Origin: Acidobacteriota bacterium
GTDB lineage: Bacteria; Acidobacteriota; Terriglobia; UBA7540
Assembly: GCA_003225365.1 (NCBI GenBank)
Contig: QHZN01000104.1
Span: forward strand, 1 to 41,404
Direction of reading: 5' to 3'
DNA length: 41,404 bases
Shown: positions 16,138 to 23,640 of the stretch, in pieces
How positions within the stretch are numbered: position 1 is the stretch's first letter
How the letters are laid out: every line of letters begins with the position of its first letter
Program-made: the position numbers and the translations under genes
Notes under the pieces: generated by a model
Database searches by the model: none
What the model was told of the DNA's origin: nothing
Seen by the model: only the letters and a program-made list of their open reading frames with translations

Positions 16138-16590
16138 GTGCGAGTGGTCTTGAATAGGCAAAGTCGCGTTCGCGTGGACATTTCTGGCGCGCGCCGGTTT
16201 GTGGGAAAACTGCGCCGGACTTTAAAGCTCGGTCGGCGGGGCTTTACGGTGTGCCTGGTGGACGACCCGGCGATTCGCCGCTTGAACTGCGCTTTTCGGG
16301 GCCAGGACCGGCCGACCGATGTCCTCTCATTTCCTTGGCGCAAGGGCTTTATCCCATCCAAGGGCGGGAGAGCTCGGGAGCGGGAACTTGGCGCCTACCT
16401 CGGCGACATCGTTATCTCCGCGCAGTCGGCTCGGCGAAACGCCCGCGCCGAGAGGCATCCGACCGAACACGAAATCCTCTGGCTGATCCTGCACGGCGTG
16501 TTGCACCTCTTGGGTTACGACCACGAAACCGACTTTGGCAAGATGAACGGGCTGGAGCGCCGCCTTCGCGCCCGGCTGAAGATTGATTGA
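16138..16590 (+). CDS. ybeY: endoribonuclease YbeY (rRNA maturation factor)
   Basis: This protein of about 150 residues is a zinc-dependent single-strand endoribonuclease in 16S rRNA 3' maturation and ribosome quality control. The diagnostic HGVLHLLGYDH motif (H-x3-H-x5-H, about residues 117-127) supplies the three zinc ligands, and RPTDVLSFP is the second conserved block. The start is uncertain between GTG codons at 16138 and 16144; the second gives MVLNRQSRVRVD, closer to the usual family start. It lies in its standard place after phoH and before corC. The 117-bp gap after phoH is repeat-like and unusually long for this operon. Confidence 0.92.
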   Translation: MRVVLNRQSRVRVDISGARRFVGKLRRTLKLGRRGFTVCLVDDPAIRRLNCAFRGQDRPTDVLSFPWRKGFIPSKGGRARERELGAYLGDIVISAQSARRNARAERHPTEHEILWLILHGVLHLLGYDHETDFGKMNGLERRLRARLKID

Positions 16591-16634
16591 AAGACGGCTG
16601 AACGCTGAAGCCCGAATTGCTTTCCGGTGACAGA

Positions 16635-17966
16635 ATGATGGAAATCGTCGGATGGACGGTGGGGCTCGGGCTGCTGCTTGCGGCCGGCTCGACGGCTTCT
16701 TACCTGCGCCTTCTTATGCGCCGGCTGGGGCCGGTAGGGGCGCGGCAACTTTTTGAAGGGCGCGACGCCCGCCGCCTGCGCGCCGGCCGCGAACGGGTGG
16801 GCGTTTCCATCTCGGCGCTGCATGGGGTCTCGATGGCGCTGTTTTCGATCGGCCTCGCGGGAGCGCTCATTGAATCATGGCCGGGCCATTTGGCCCAAGC
16901 GCTCGGGACGGCCGTCATTGTTGCCGTCGGCGCAATCATTATTTGCGACTTGTCCATCCCATTTCTGCTGGTGGCGCGCCACGATGACCCGGAAGCGATC
17001 CTGAAACGCTGGCTGCCGGTCCTTCGCGCCTGCGTATTCCTCGCCCTCCCGTTTACGTTCCCCATTCTGATCTCGACTAGCATCAGTCAGCTCCTCGAGA
17101 CACCCGAGGAAAAGAACGAGGAGGCCGCCACGCCGCAAGAAGAGCTCCAGAAATTGATTGAGGCGAGCCAACAACAGGGGGTCATCGAGAAAAGTGCGAG
17201 CGAGATCATTCAGTCGGCGGTGGAATTCGGCGGAAAAGTTGTCCGCGAGGTCATGACTCCGCGGCCGGAGATCGCTGCCCTGGAAATCAACTCGTCCCCC
17301 GACGACCTGCGGCGGCTTTTTCGCGAGCGCCGGCAGACGCGCTATCCGATCTATGAGGGACAGCTCGACAACATCCTGGGCGTGGTGAGCGTGCAGGGTC
17401 TGATGGAGCTGCCGCCCGAAGAGCAGGTGAAGGCCACCTTGACGGGCCTGTTGCGGCCCGTGCGTTTTGTCCCGGAGACCAAGCCCGTGCAAGCGTTGCT
17501 CAAGGAAATGCGGCAGTCTACAACTCAGCTCGCCATGGTCGTGGACGAGTTCGGAAGCGTCTCGGGCCTGGTGACGCTCGAAGACTTGGTGGAAGAAATC
17601 GTCGGCGACATTCAGGACGAAGTCGAGCCGCACGCCCAGGACATCGTTAGGGAAACCGACCGGAGCTATATCGTGGCGGGCCAAACGGAGCTGGCCGAGA
17701 TCGCCGACCGCTTCCGCGTCTCGGTCGAAGGCGAGGAATATTCAACCGTGGGAGGCCTGGTGCTTTCCGTGCTCGGCCACGTGCCGACGAAAGGTGAGAA
17801 GGCGGAGAAAAACGGCGTGGCCTTTGAAGTCCTCGACGCGAACGAGCGGACGGTCTTGAAGGTCCGGATGACCCTGCCCGCGGAAGCGCCCGACGTAGAA
17901 AACCCCGATCCCGCGCACGCGGGACGAAGGTCTGCCCCCTCCCATGCCGAGCGCGGAAAAGCTTAA
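16635..17966 (+). CDS. CNNM/CBS-domain hemolysin-type protein (HlyC/CorC family)
   Basis: A protein of about 443 residues with three parts. It has an N-terminal membrane domain with about four hydrophobic segments in residues 1-150 (CNNM/DUF21 type), and a pair of CBS domains from EVMTPRPEIAALE to FGSVSGLVTLEDLVEEIVGDI. It ends in the transporter-associated HlyC/CorC domain, containing DRSYIVAGQTELAEIADRF. Family members are linked to magnesium or cobalt efflux and resistance, but this is not proven for all. The ATG pair at 16635/16638 is preferred over an upstream TTG at 16617. Its last 23 bases overlap the start of era, which supports a single transcript and coupled translation. The tail (ENPDPAHAGRRSAPSHAERGKA) looks unconserved. 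Confidence 0.88.
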   Translation: MMEIVGWTVGLGLLLAAGSTASYLRLLMRRLGPVGARQLFEGRDARRLRAGRERVGVSISALHGVSMALFSIGLAGALIESWPGHLAQALGTAVIVAVGAIIICDLSIPFLLVARHDDPEAILKRWLPVLRACVFLALPFTFPILISTSISQLLETPEEKNEEAATPQEELQKLIEASQQQGVIEKSASEIIQSAVEFGGKVVREVMTPRPEIAALEINSSPDDLRRLFRERRQTRYPIYEGQLDNILGVVSVQGLMELPPEEQVKATLTGLLRPVRFVPETKPVQALLKEMRQSTTQLAMVVDEFGSVSGLVTLEDLVEEIVGDIQDEVEPHAQDIVRETDRSYIVAGQTELAEIADRFRVSVEGEEYSTVGGLVLSVLGHVPTKGEKAEKNGVAFEVLDANERTVLKVRMTLPAEAPDVENPDPAHAGRRSAPSHAERGKA

Positions 17967-18852
17967 ATGCGGCTTCGTCGCCCTGGTCGGGCGGCCCAAC
18001 GCCGGCAAGAGCGCGCTGCTCAACCGCCTGGTGGGAACAAAAGTTTCCATCGTCACCCCGGTCCCCCAGACTACGCGCAACCGCATCCTGGGCGTCGTCC
18101 ACCGCGCGGACGCGCAAATCGTCCTGATGGACACGCCCGGAATCCACAAACCCCTCTCCCGGCTCAACGAGCAGATGATGCAGTCGGTCCGCCAGGCGCT
18201 CGGGGATTTGGACCTCGCTTTGCTCGTGGTGGACGCCGCAGTCTCTTTCGGCCACGGCGACCAATTCGCCGTCGAGCTGATTAAGAAATACGGCCCGAAA
18301 ACCTTTTTGCTCTTGAACAAGATTGACCGCATCAAGAAGCCGCGCCTTCTGCCGCTCATTGACCGTTACCGCCAGCTTCACGAGTTCGAAGAAATTTTCC
18401 CCATTTCCGCGCTCGACGGCTCGGGCGTCGCAACCATGCTCGAAGCCGTGGTGCGCGAGCTTCCCGAAAGCCCCGCATATTTTCCGCCCGACTTCTATAC
18501 CGACCAGCCCGAGCGGTTTCTGGCTGGTGAAATCGTCCGCGAGAAAGTCATCCAGCAAACACGGCAAGAGCTTCCGTATGTCACCGCCGTGCTCGTGGAC
18601 GAATTCGATCAGGATGAAAGGCGAACGCTCATCCGAGCAACGATCCTCGTCGAGAAGGGATCCCAGAAACCGATTGTGATTGGAGCAGGCGGCGCGCGCC
18701 TGAAACAGATCGGCACCGCCGCGCGTGTCGAGCTGGAGCGGCTTTTCCCGCCCAAAGTGTATCTCGAACTTTTCGTCAAGGTAGCGCCCGGCTGGCGCGA
18801 CGACCGCGCCGTCGTCGCCGCGCTCGATTACCGCCACGAAAGGGGCGATTGA
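17944..18852 (+). CDS. era: GTPase Era
   Basis: This 302-residue ribosome-assembly GTPase binds 16S rRNA near its 3' end. All G motifs are visible: G1 GRPNAGKS (16-23), G2 Thr within PVPQTTRNR, G3 DTPG (63-66), G4 NKID (125-128) and SALDG as G5. The C-terminal KH domain contains IVIGAGGARLKQIG and the family block PKVYLELFVKV. Length and motifs are standard. It is the last gene of phoH-ybeY-corC-era and faces the convergent ntrX gene across 147 bp, in which no clear terminator is seen. Confidence 0.97.
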   Translation: MPSAEKLKCGFVALVGRPNAGKSALLNRLVGTKVSIVTPVPQTTRNRILGVVHRADAQIVLMDTPGIHKPLSRLNEQMMQSVRQALGDLDLALLVVDAAVSFGHGDQFAVELIKKYGPKTFLLLNKIDRIKKPRLLPLIDRYRQLHEFEEIFPISALDGSGVATMLEAVVRELPESPAYFPPDFYTDQPERFLAGEIVREKVIQQTRQELPYVTAVLVDEFDQDERRTLIRATILVEKGSQKPIVIGAGGARLKQIGTAARVELERLFPPKVYLELFVKVAPGWRDDRAVVAALDYRHERGD

Positions 18853-18999
18853 CGCCGCCGGCCGTGGCATGGGCCCATTTGATGGGGCAGGCATCCCGGC
18901 CGTGATCGAGGCCGCAGCGGTTATGCCGCCGGACCTTTGCGGCTGCGCAGGCATCGCCGAGGGAGGGCAGGGATCGCTCTCCGACAACCAAGAAAACCT

Positions 19000-20361
19000 C
19001 TACTCCCCCGCGGCGATGCCCAGGGATTTCATTTTTCGGTAGAGGTGGCTACGCTCGAGGCCCAAGACTTCGGCGGTGCGGCTGACGTTGCCGTGGTTTT
19101 CTTCGAGTTTGCGGAGGATATAGTCGCGCTCGTAAGCGGCGCGTGCTTCCTGAAGGTTTGAGAATCCGCCTGAGACGGCCCCGCCGGCAGCGGTCCTCTC
19201 GTGATGAAAGCCGGGCGGCAGGTGCCGCAATTCGATGCGGTCGCCCGCCACCATGATGACCATGCGCTCGACCAGGTTGCGCAGCTCGCGGACGTTCCCC
19301 GGCCAGCGATAGCGCTCGAGTGCCCCCAGCGCGGATTCGGAAAAGTGTTTCGGCCGGCGGCCGTAGGCGCGCGCGAACTCGGCCAGGAAATAATCGGCGA
19401 GCGCGGGGACATCCTCGGCGTGCTCGCGCAGCGGCGGAGCGAAAAAAGGGATGACGTTCAGCCGGTAGAACAGGTCTTCGCGGAAATTGCCTTTCTGAAT
19501 TTCGGCTTCCAAATTCTTATTGGTGGCGGCGAGCACGCGCACGTCCACGCTCAAATCCTTCCCGCTGCCCACGGGCTGAAACCTTTGCTCTTCGATGACG
19601 CGCAGGACCTTGGACTGCGTGCGCAAGCTCATATCGCCGACTTCATCGAGGAAAAGCGTCCCAGCGTCGGCCTGCTCGAACTTCCCGACTTTGTCTTCAA
19701 CGGCGCCTGTGAAGGAGCCTTTGACGTGACCGAAGAGCTCCGACTCGATGAGCTCCTCGGGGATGGCGGCGCAATTGACCTCCACAAAGGCGCGGTCGGC
19801 GCGGGGGCTCATGCGGTGGAGGGCGTGCGCGACCAGCTCCTTGCCGGTGCCGCTTTCCCCGTAAATCAAAATCCGCCCTTGCGTGGGCGCCGCGAGCGCC
19901 AACTGCTGGCGCAGGGCCTTCATGGGGACGCTTTCGCCGATGATGCGATAGCGGTCCCCAAGTTCATAGCGAAGTCGGCGGTTGGTGCGAGTGAGCTCGA
20001 TTTCGTGGGCGGCGTGCTGGAGCGTCAGAAGGGTTTTTTCAAGCGACAGCGGCTTCTCTATGAAATCGAAGGCGCCGAGCTTGGTGGAGCGGACGGCGGT
20101 CTCGATCGTCCCGTGTCCCGAAATCATGATGACCAGAGGCGCGGAGCCGAGCGCCCGAATTTTTTCAAGCGCCGCCAGGCCGTCCATGCCGGGCAGCCAG
20201 ATATCGAGCAAGACCAGGTCGAACCGCCCGCCCGCCAGGGCCTCGAGCGCGGCCTCCGCGCTCTCCACGGCCGCTGTTGCGTAGCCTTCATCTTCGAGCA
20301 CCGAGGCAAGCGACTGCCGGATTCCGGCTTCGTCATCCACGATGAGCACCGAGTATTTCAC
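19000..20361 (-). CDS. ntrX: NtrX-type sigma-54-dependent response regulator
   Basis: A 453-residue NtrC-family activator. The receiver domain (1-120) has the acidic pair D9-D10, phospho-acceptor D53, S81 and K103. The AAA+ domain (about 140-375) has Walker A GESGTGKE (168-175), the sigma-54 contact loop as GSFTGA (215-220, Ser where most have Ala) and Walker B LFLDE (236-240). The C-terminal Fis-type helix-turn-helix ends with GNVSRTAEVLGLERSHLYRKMKSLG. It needs sigma-54 and open-complex remodelling by ATP hydrolysis. It lies downstream of an NtrY-like kinase gene, its natural partner. The first 118 bases of the gene plus 81 bases upstream are duplicated exactly inside that kinase gene. Confidence 0.93.
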   Translation of the reverse strand: MKYSVLIVDDEAGIRQSLASVLEDEGYATAAVESAEAALEALAGGRFDLVLLDIWLPGMDGLAALEKIRALGSAPLVIMISGHGTIETAVRSTKLGAFDFIEKPLSLEKTLLTLQHAAHEIELTRTNRRLRYELGDRYRIIGESVPMKALRQQLALAAPTQGRILIYGESGTGKELVAHALHRMSPRADRAFVEVNCAAIPEELIESELFGHVKGSFTGAVEDKVGKFEQADAGTLFLDEVGDMSLRTQSKVLRVIEEQRFQPVGSGKDLSVDVRVLAATNKNLEAEIQKGNFREDLFYRLNVIPFFAPPLREHAEDVPALADYFLAEFARAYGRRPKHFSESALGALERYRWPGNVRELRNLVERMVIMVAGDRIELRHLPPGFHHERTAAGGAVSGGFSNLQEARAAYERDYILRKLEENHGNVSRTAEVLGLERSHLYRKMKSLGIAAGE

Positions 20362-20442
20362 GGTTCGAATCCCTCACCGTGACCCTGAGCTTGTCGAAGG
20401 GTCATGGCCTGAAAGCAGTATGGCTGATCTGACTGGACCCCG
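20244..20442. repeat. 199-bp perfect direct repeat, copy 1 (ntrX 5' end and upstream)
   Basis: By base-by-base comparison these 199 bases are identical to 21398-21596 (offset 1154). This copy covers ntrX codons 1 to about 39 and the 81 bases upstream, including a CCTGAGCTTGTCGAAGGG repeat. It is the native copy, since ntrX continues from it. Confidence 0.95.
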
Positions 20443-20465
20443 CCAGTCCCCACAGAAGTGCAATA

Positions 20466-20545
20466 GTAGCGCGGCCGTCCCGGCCGCAGTCGCGAGAGCA
20501 TCTTGCTCTCGCAGGGAGAGACCGCAGGCAAGATGCCCGCGCTAC
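20466..20545. repeat. 80-bp structured repeat covering the ntrY stop codon
   Basis: The element is bounded by GTAGCGCGG and CCCGCGCTAC, which pair. Inside are GCGGCCG-TCC-CGGCCGC and GCGAGAGCA-TCT-TGCTCTCGC palindromes. The kinase TAG stop (20542-20544, minus strand) is the first part of this element. Confidence 0.65.
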
Positions 20546-21397
20546 GCGGTAAGCCGCTCGACGGGCAACTCGATGACAAACTTGGCGCCCGACGGGGGGT
20601 TCGGTTCGACGCGAATGGTCCCATCGTGTTCCGAAACGATGCGGCTCACGATGGCGAGGCCGAGGCCCGTGCCGCGCTTTTTCGTCGAAAAATAAGGCAA
20701 GAAGAGCTTGTCGAGGGCGTCGGGCCCAATGCCCGGACCGCTGTCCGCGATCGTCACCGCGACCACTTCGCGATGGGCATCGAGGCGGGTGCCCACCCAA
20801 ATTTGCTTTCTCGGGGCTTCCTCGAGTGCTTCCGCAGCGTTGTCAATCAGGTTGACGACTGCGCGCTTCATCTGTTCGGGGTCGGCCTGGACGTCGGGCA
20901 AGCCCGGCGAAAGTTCGCGGAGGACCTCAATCCCCGCCAGCCGTCCGTCAAAGACGTTGAGAGCGTTCTCGACGATGGCGTTCAGGTTTGAAGGGACGAG
21001 TTGGGAGGTGGGAAAGCGGGCGAAGTCGGAGAACTCATCCACCAAAGTCTTCAAAGTCGTGACTTCGCGTCCGATGAGTGCGGCGCTTTCGGCGACCGTG
21101 CGGGCAAGCTCGCCATGCACGCCGGGGCCGGCGCCCGCGCGCTCCACCAGGCGTCGGATGCGCTCGCTCGAAAGTTGGATGGGGGTGAGCGGGTTCTTGA
21201 TTTCGTGCGCGATGCGCTGTGCTACTTCGCTCCACGCGGCGGCCCGCTGAGCGCGCAGCAATTCCGTCAGGTCTTCGAGGACAAGCACCGTGCCCACAGC
21301 CCGGTCCGCGGCGCGTATGGATGTGGCCGTCAATGCCACAACGGCATTCCCCCCCGCCAGCTCCAACTCCATCTGGCGAGTGTGCGCCCCCTGGCGC
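20542..21397 (-). pseudogene. NtrY-like sensor kinase, 3' part (H-box and ATPase domain)
   Basis: This fragment holds the catalytic half of a nitrogen-type histidine kinase: the end of a PAS-like region (GAHTRQMELELAGG...TVLVLEDLTELLRAQ), the phospho-acceptor H-box RIAHEIKNPLTPIQL, the N-box NLIDNAAEAL, G1 DSGPGIG and G2 GTGLGLAIV. It begins immediately next to the second copy of the 199-bp repeat and is not in one frame with the membrane half. An internal ATG at 21372 could start a soluble 276-residue product, but it has no evident ribosome binding site. The stop codon lies in a structured repeat element. The kinase motifs are all intact, so the break looks recent, or is an assembly error. 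Confidence 0.85.
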
Positions 21398-21596
21398 CGA
21401 GCGCGGCCTCCGCGCTCTCCACGGCCGCTGTTGCGTAGCCTTCATCTTCGAGCACCGAGGCAAGCGACTGCCGGATTCCGGCTTCGTCATCCACGATGAG
21501 CACCGAGTATTTCACGGTTCGAATCCCTCACCGTGACCCTGAGCTTGTCGAAGGGTCATGGCCTGAAAGCAGTATGGCTGATCTGACTGGACCCCG
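21398..21596. repeat. 199-bp perfect direct repeat, copy 2 (inside ntrY)
   Basis: Identical to 20244-20442. It carries an ntrX start codon (21515) and the first 39 or so codons of the receiver domain, which then run into out-of-frame kinase sequence to give a 61-codon chimera. It sits exactly where the HAMP and PAS domains of NtrY should be. Confidence 0.95.
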
Positions 21597-22572
21597 GGAT
21601 GGGCACGGTCACCTGCTTGGCAATGAAAACTGCCAGCCAACTGGCCACGAAGAGTATCAGCAGGGTCACGAGCAATAGCATCGAGAGGTAAGCGACACGA
21701 ACAGCTTTCCTTTCGCGAGTGATCTGGTCGTACTTCCTGGCCTCTAGCCGGATCTCGTCTGCCATTTGGCGGATAGGATAGGGGGCGCGGCTCACCACCA
21801 CGACGGTGCCCGCGGGTCGCCCTCCCCGAGAGAGCGGCTGGGCCGCCAGTTCCAATTCCCCCTCCTTGGTCTCGATCCGCCTGAAAAGCGAAGTAAGCGG
21901 CGCATGGCCGAGCGCGAACGGTCGGAACTCTTCGGTGACGAGAGACAAGTCTGGGAAAGCTTCTCCCGCTCGCGCCACGGCGCGGCCACCGGCGTCAAAG
22001 AATATCGCGGCGACGAGCTCGCGGCTTGCCACTTCCAACGCCAGCCGCTGCTCGACGGTGCGCTGGTCGCCTTGATCGAGGGCCTTGCGCAAGCCGTCGT
22101 CCGCCGCGAGCTCGGCCGCGTCGTGGCGGGCACGCTGCGCCGAGACTTGTTCAAGCTGCATCACGATGCCGTCGGCGTCCCGGCGCACCGTGTCAAAGGG
22201 CATTCCGAACCATTTGTCAATGCTGCGGTTGAGGAGCCCGTAAGAAAACGCGAAGAGGAAACAGACCGGGACCAGCGAAAGCGCCAGGAACGCCACTACC
22301 ATCTTGGTTTTGAAACGCGAACCCAACTGCTGCTGGCGGCGCTCGACGTAGAGTTTCAGCAGAATTCGCGCGAGGATAAGGCCGAAAATGACCAGCGCCA
22401 GAATGACGAGGTAGGAGAGGGCTAGAAGAAGGATGGTTACATTGGCGCTCGCGGGCTGGAGGAAACTCAGGTTGAGCGATGCTTGGCTCCAGGCCACAAA
22501 CATCAAGGCCGGGACCAGCACCAGCAGGAAAATCAGAATGCGTTTGCGATTTCGGCGCTGCTGTTCGTCCAT
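21556..22572 (-). pseudogene. NtrY-like sensor kinase, 5' part (membrane sensor half)
   Basis: The 338-codon open frame encodes the N-terminal half of an NtrY-type kinase. Three membrane segments lie near residues 12-30, 44-72 and 88-112, an extracytoplasmic sensor region covers about 115-285, and a fourth segment is at about 293-315 (LLLVTLLILFVASWLAVFIA). The frame reaches FIAKQVTVPI, the normal beginning of HAMP, then enters the 199-bp repeat and ends after PGSSQISHTAFRP. The whole HAMP and PAS parts are missing. The gene starts 19 bp after the end of the endonuclease III-like gene on the same strand. With 20542-21397 it makes up one interrupted gene. Confidence 0.85.
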
Positions 22573-22591
22573 CAGCGGTCCCTAAATCACC

Positions 22592-23329
22592 TCAGCCTTC
22601 AGCGCGGTCACCCCTCAAGTGACGGGCAGCCGCGCGAGGCTCTGCCCGTCCCGGCAGCCATGATTCCAATGGACAGGCGGCACAGTCCGCGGAAGAGCGC
22701 TTGCAGAAGCGCTTGCCAACCTCCACAAACAGCGCGTGAGATTCGTTGAAGAGGCCGGCGTCCGCGGGCAGATAGCGGTGGAGAAATTCCTGCGCCGTGG
22801 CGTAGCCGGCCTGGGGCGAGATGAATTCGTGACGCGCGAGGATGCGGCGCGTGTAAGCGTCGGCAACGAAGAACGGCTTCCCGCCGGCGTATAGAAGTAC
22901 AGCGTCCACGGTTTCCGGCCCCAGGCCTTTGACCCCAAGGAGTTCCTGGCGCAGCGTTTCTGCTGGCTCCGCGAACATCCGGCGGAGCGATCCGCCATAA
23001 GAACGATGGAGCCATAAAAGGAAATTTCGGATGGTCTGCGCTTTCTGGCGATAGAAGCCGGCGGCGCGGATCGCCCCCTGAAGCTTTGGTTGAGAAACCC
23101 TGCGCAGCGCCTGCCAGTTAAGCAAACCGGCGCGGCGAAGCCCGCGTATGCCTTTCGCGGCGTTTTCCCAAGAGGTATTCTGAGTGAGGATGGCTCCCAC
23201 GATGACTTCCAGGCGGGTCCGGGCGGGCCACCAGCCTTGCGGGCCGAGCCTTCCCATCATCTCTCTATAATAAGCGAGGAGTTCCAAACCCGGCTCTTGG
23301 CGCTCCGGCCGAGCCGATACTTCCCTCAT
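22592..23329 (-). CDS. endonuclease III-like DNA glycosylase (HhH-GPD)
   Basis: A 245-residue HhH-GPD base-excision protein. The N-terminal part of the domain has VIVGAILTQNTSWENAAKG, the family start signature. The helix-hairpin-helix is LLGVKGLGPETVDAVLLYA, followed by the catalytic Asp in FVADAYTRRIL. At the position of the EndoIII Schiff-base Lys (GRKTA) this protein has Glu (GPETV), so it may be a glycosylase without strong AP-lyase activity. The C-terminal cluster loop reads C-x6-C-x2-C but lacks the fourth Cys of the usual C-x6-C-x2-C-x5-C set. The substrate base is unknown. It is probably co-transcribed with the ntrY-ntrX genes downstream. Confidence 0.85.
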   Translation of the reverse strand: MREVSARPERQEPGLELLAYYREMMGRLGPQGWWPARTRLEVIVGAILTQNTSWENAAKGIRGLRRAGLLNWQALRRVSQPKLQGAIRAAGFYRQKAQTIRNFLLWLHRSYGGSLRRMFAEPAETLRQELLGVKGLGPETVDAVLLYAGGKPFFVADAYTRRILARHEFISPQAGYATAQEFLHRYLPADAGLFNESHALFVEVGKRFCKRSSADCAACPLESWLPGRAEPRAAARHLRGDRAEG

Positions 23330-23335
23330 GGCCGC

Positions 23336-23341
23336 ATTATA
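23336..23341 (-). promoter_or_regulatory. -10 element abutting the endonuclease III-like start codon
   Basis: A perfect TATAAT on the minus strand ends seven bases before the ATG at 23329, so the expected transcript start is the start codon itself. No good -35 box is seen. Tentative. Confidence 0.35.
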
Positions 23342-23507
23342 CCCTGGAAGACGAGCGGGGAAGGTGGGAGAAGGCCCAAACCGGATTGGTTCCGGACGAG
23401 AGCAGCCTCGAACGCGTTAAACGTAACGTGAGGCAGCTTTCCCAAAGACCAATCGAAAGTAACCCACTCCCATCTCCGGATTTGTCCCAGGATTCTAGGG
23501 ATTCGTC

Positions 23508-23536
23508 TTGACATTCCGTCCATAGTTTCTTAGGAT
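23508..23536 (+). promoter_or_regulatory. sigma-70-type promoter of pilB-pilT-pilC
   Basis: TTGACA (23508-23513), a 17-bp spacer and TAGGAT (23531-23536) lie about 105 bases before pilB. The rest of the 23330-23640 gap shows no gene. Confidence 0.75.
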
Positions 23537-23640
23537 GGCAGGTAAGTATGGGCTCCGGAATAGGTTGGGGAGAGCAGAAAACCACCTGAAGAGCTAACGT
23601 CCTTTGGGATCATGAGGATGGGGGGGCGGGGGTATTATCA

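Noticed and set aside
17647-18987. 446-codon open frame on the minus strand
   Set aside because: Antisense to corC/hlyC and era, and without recognisable domains.
19201-20382. 393-codon open frame on the plus strand
   Set aside because: Antisense to ntrX, whose domains and motifs are complete.
21330-21515. 61-codon frame starting like NtrX, considered as a small regulator
   Set aside because: Only the first 39 or so codons derive from ntrX through the duplicated repeat; the rest is out-of-frame kinase DNA, and the phospho-acceptor Asp is missing.
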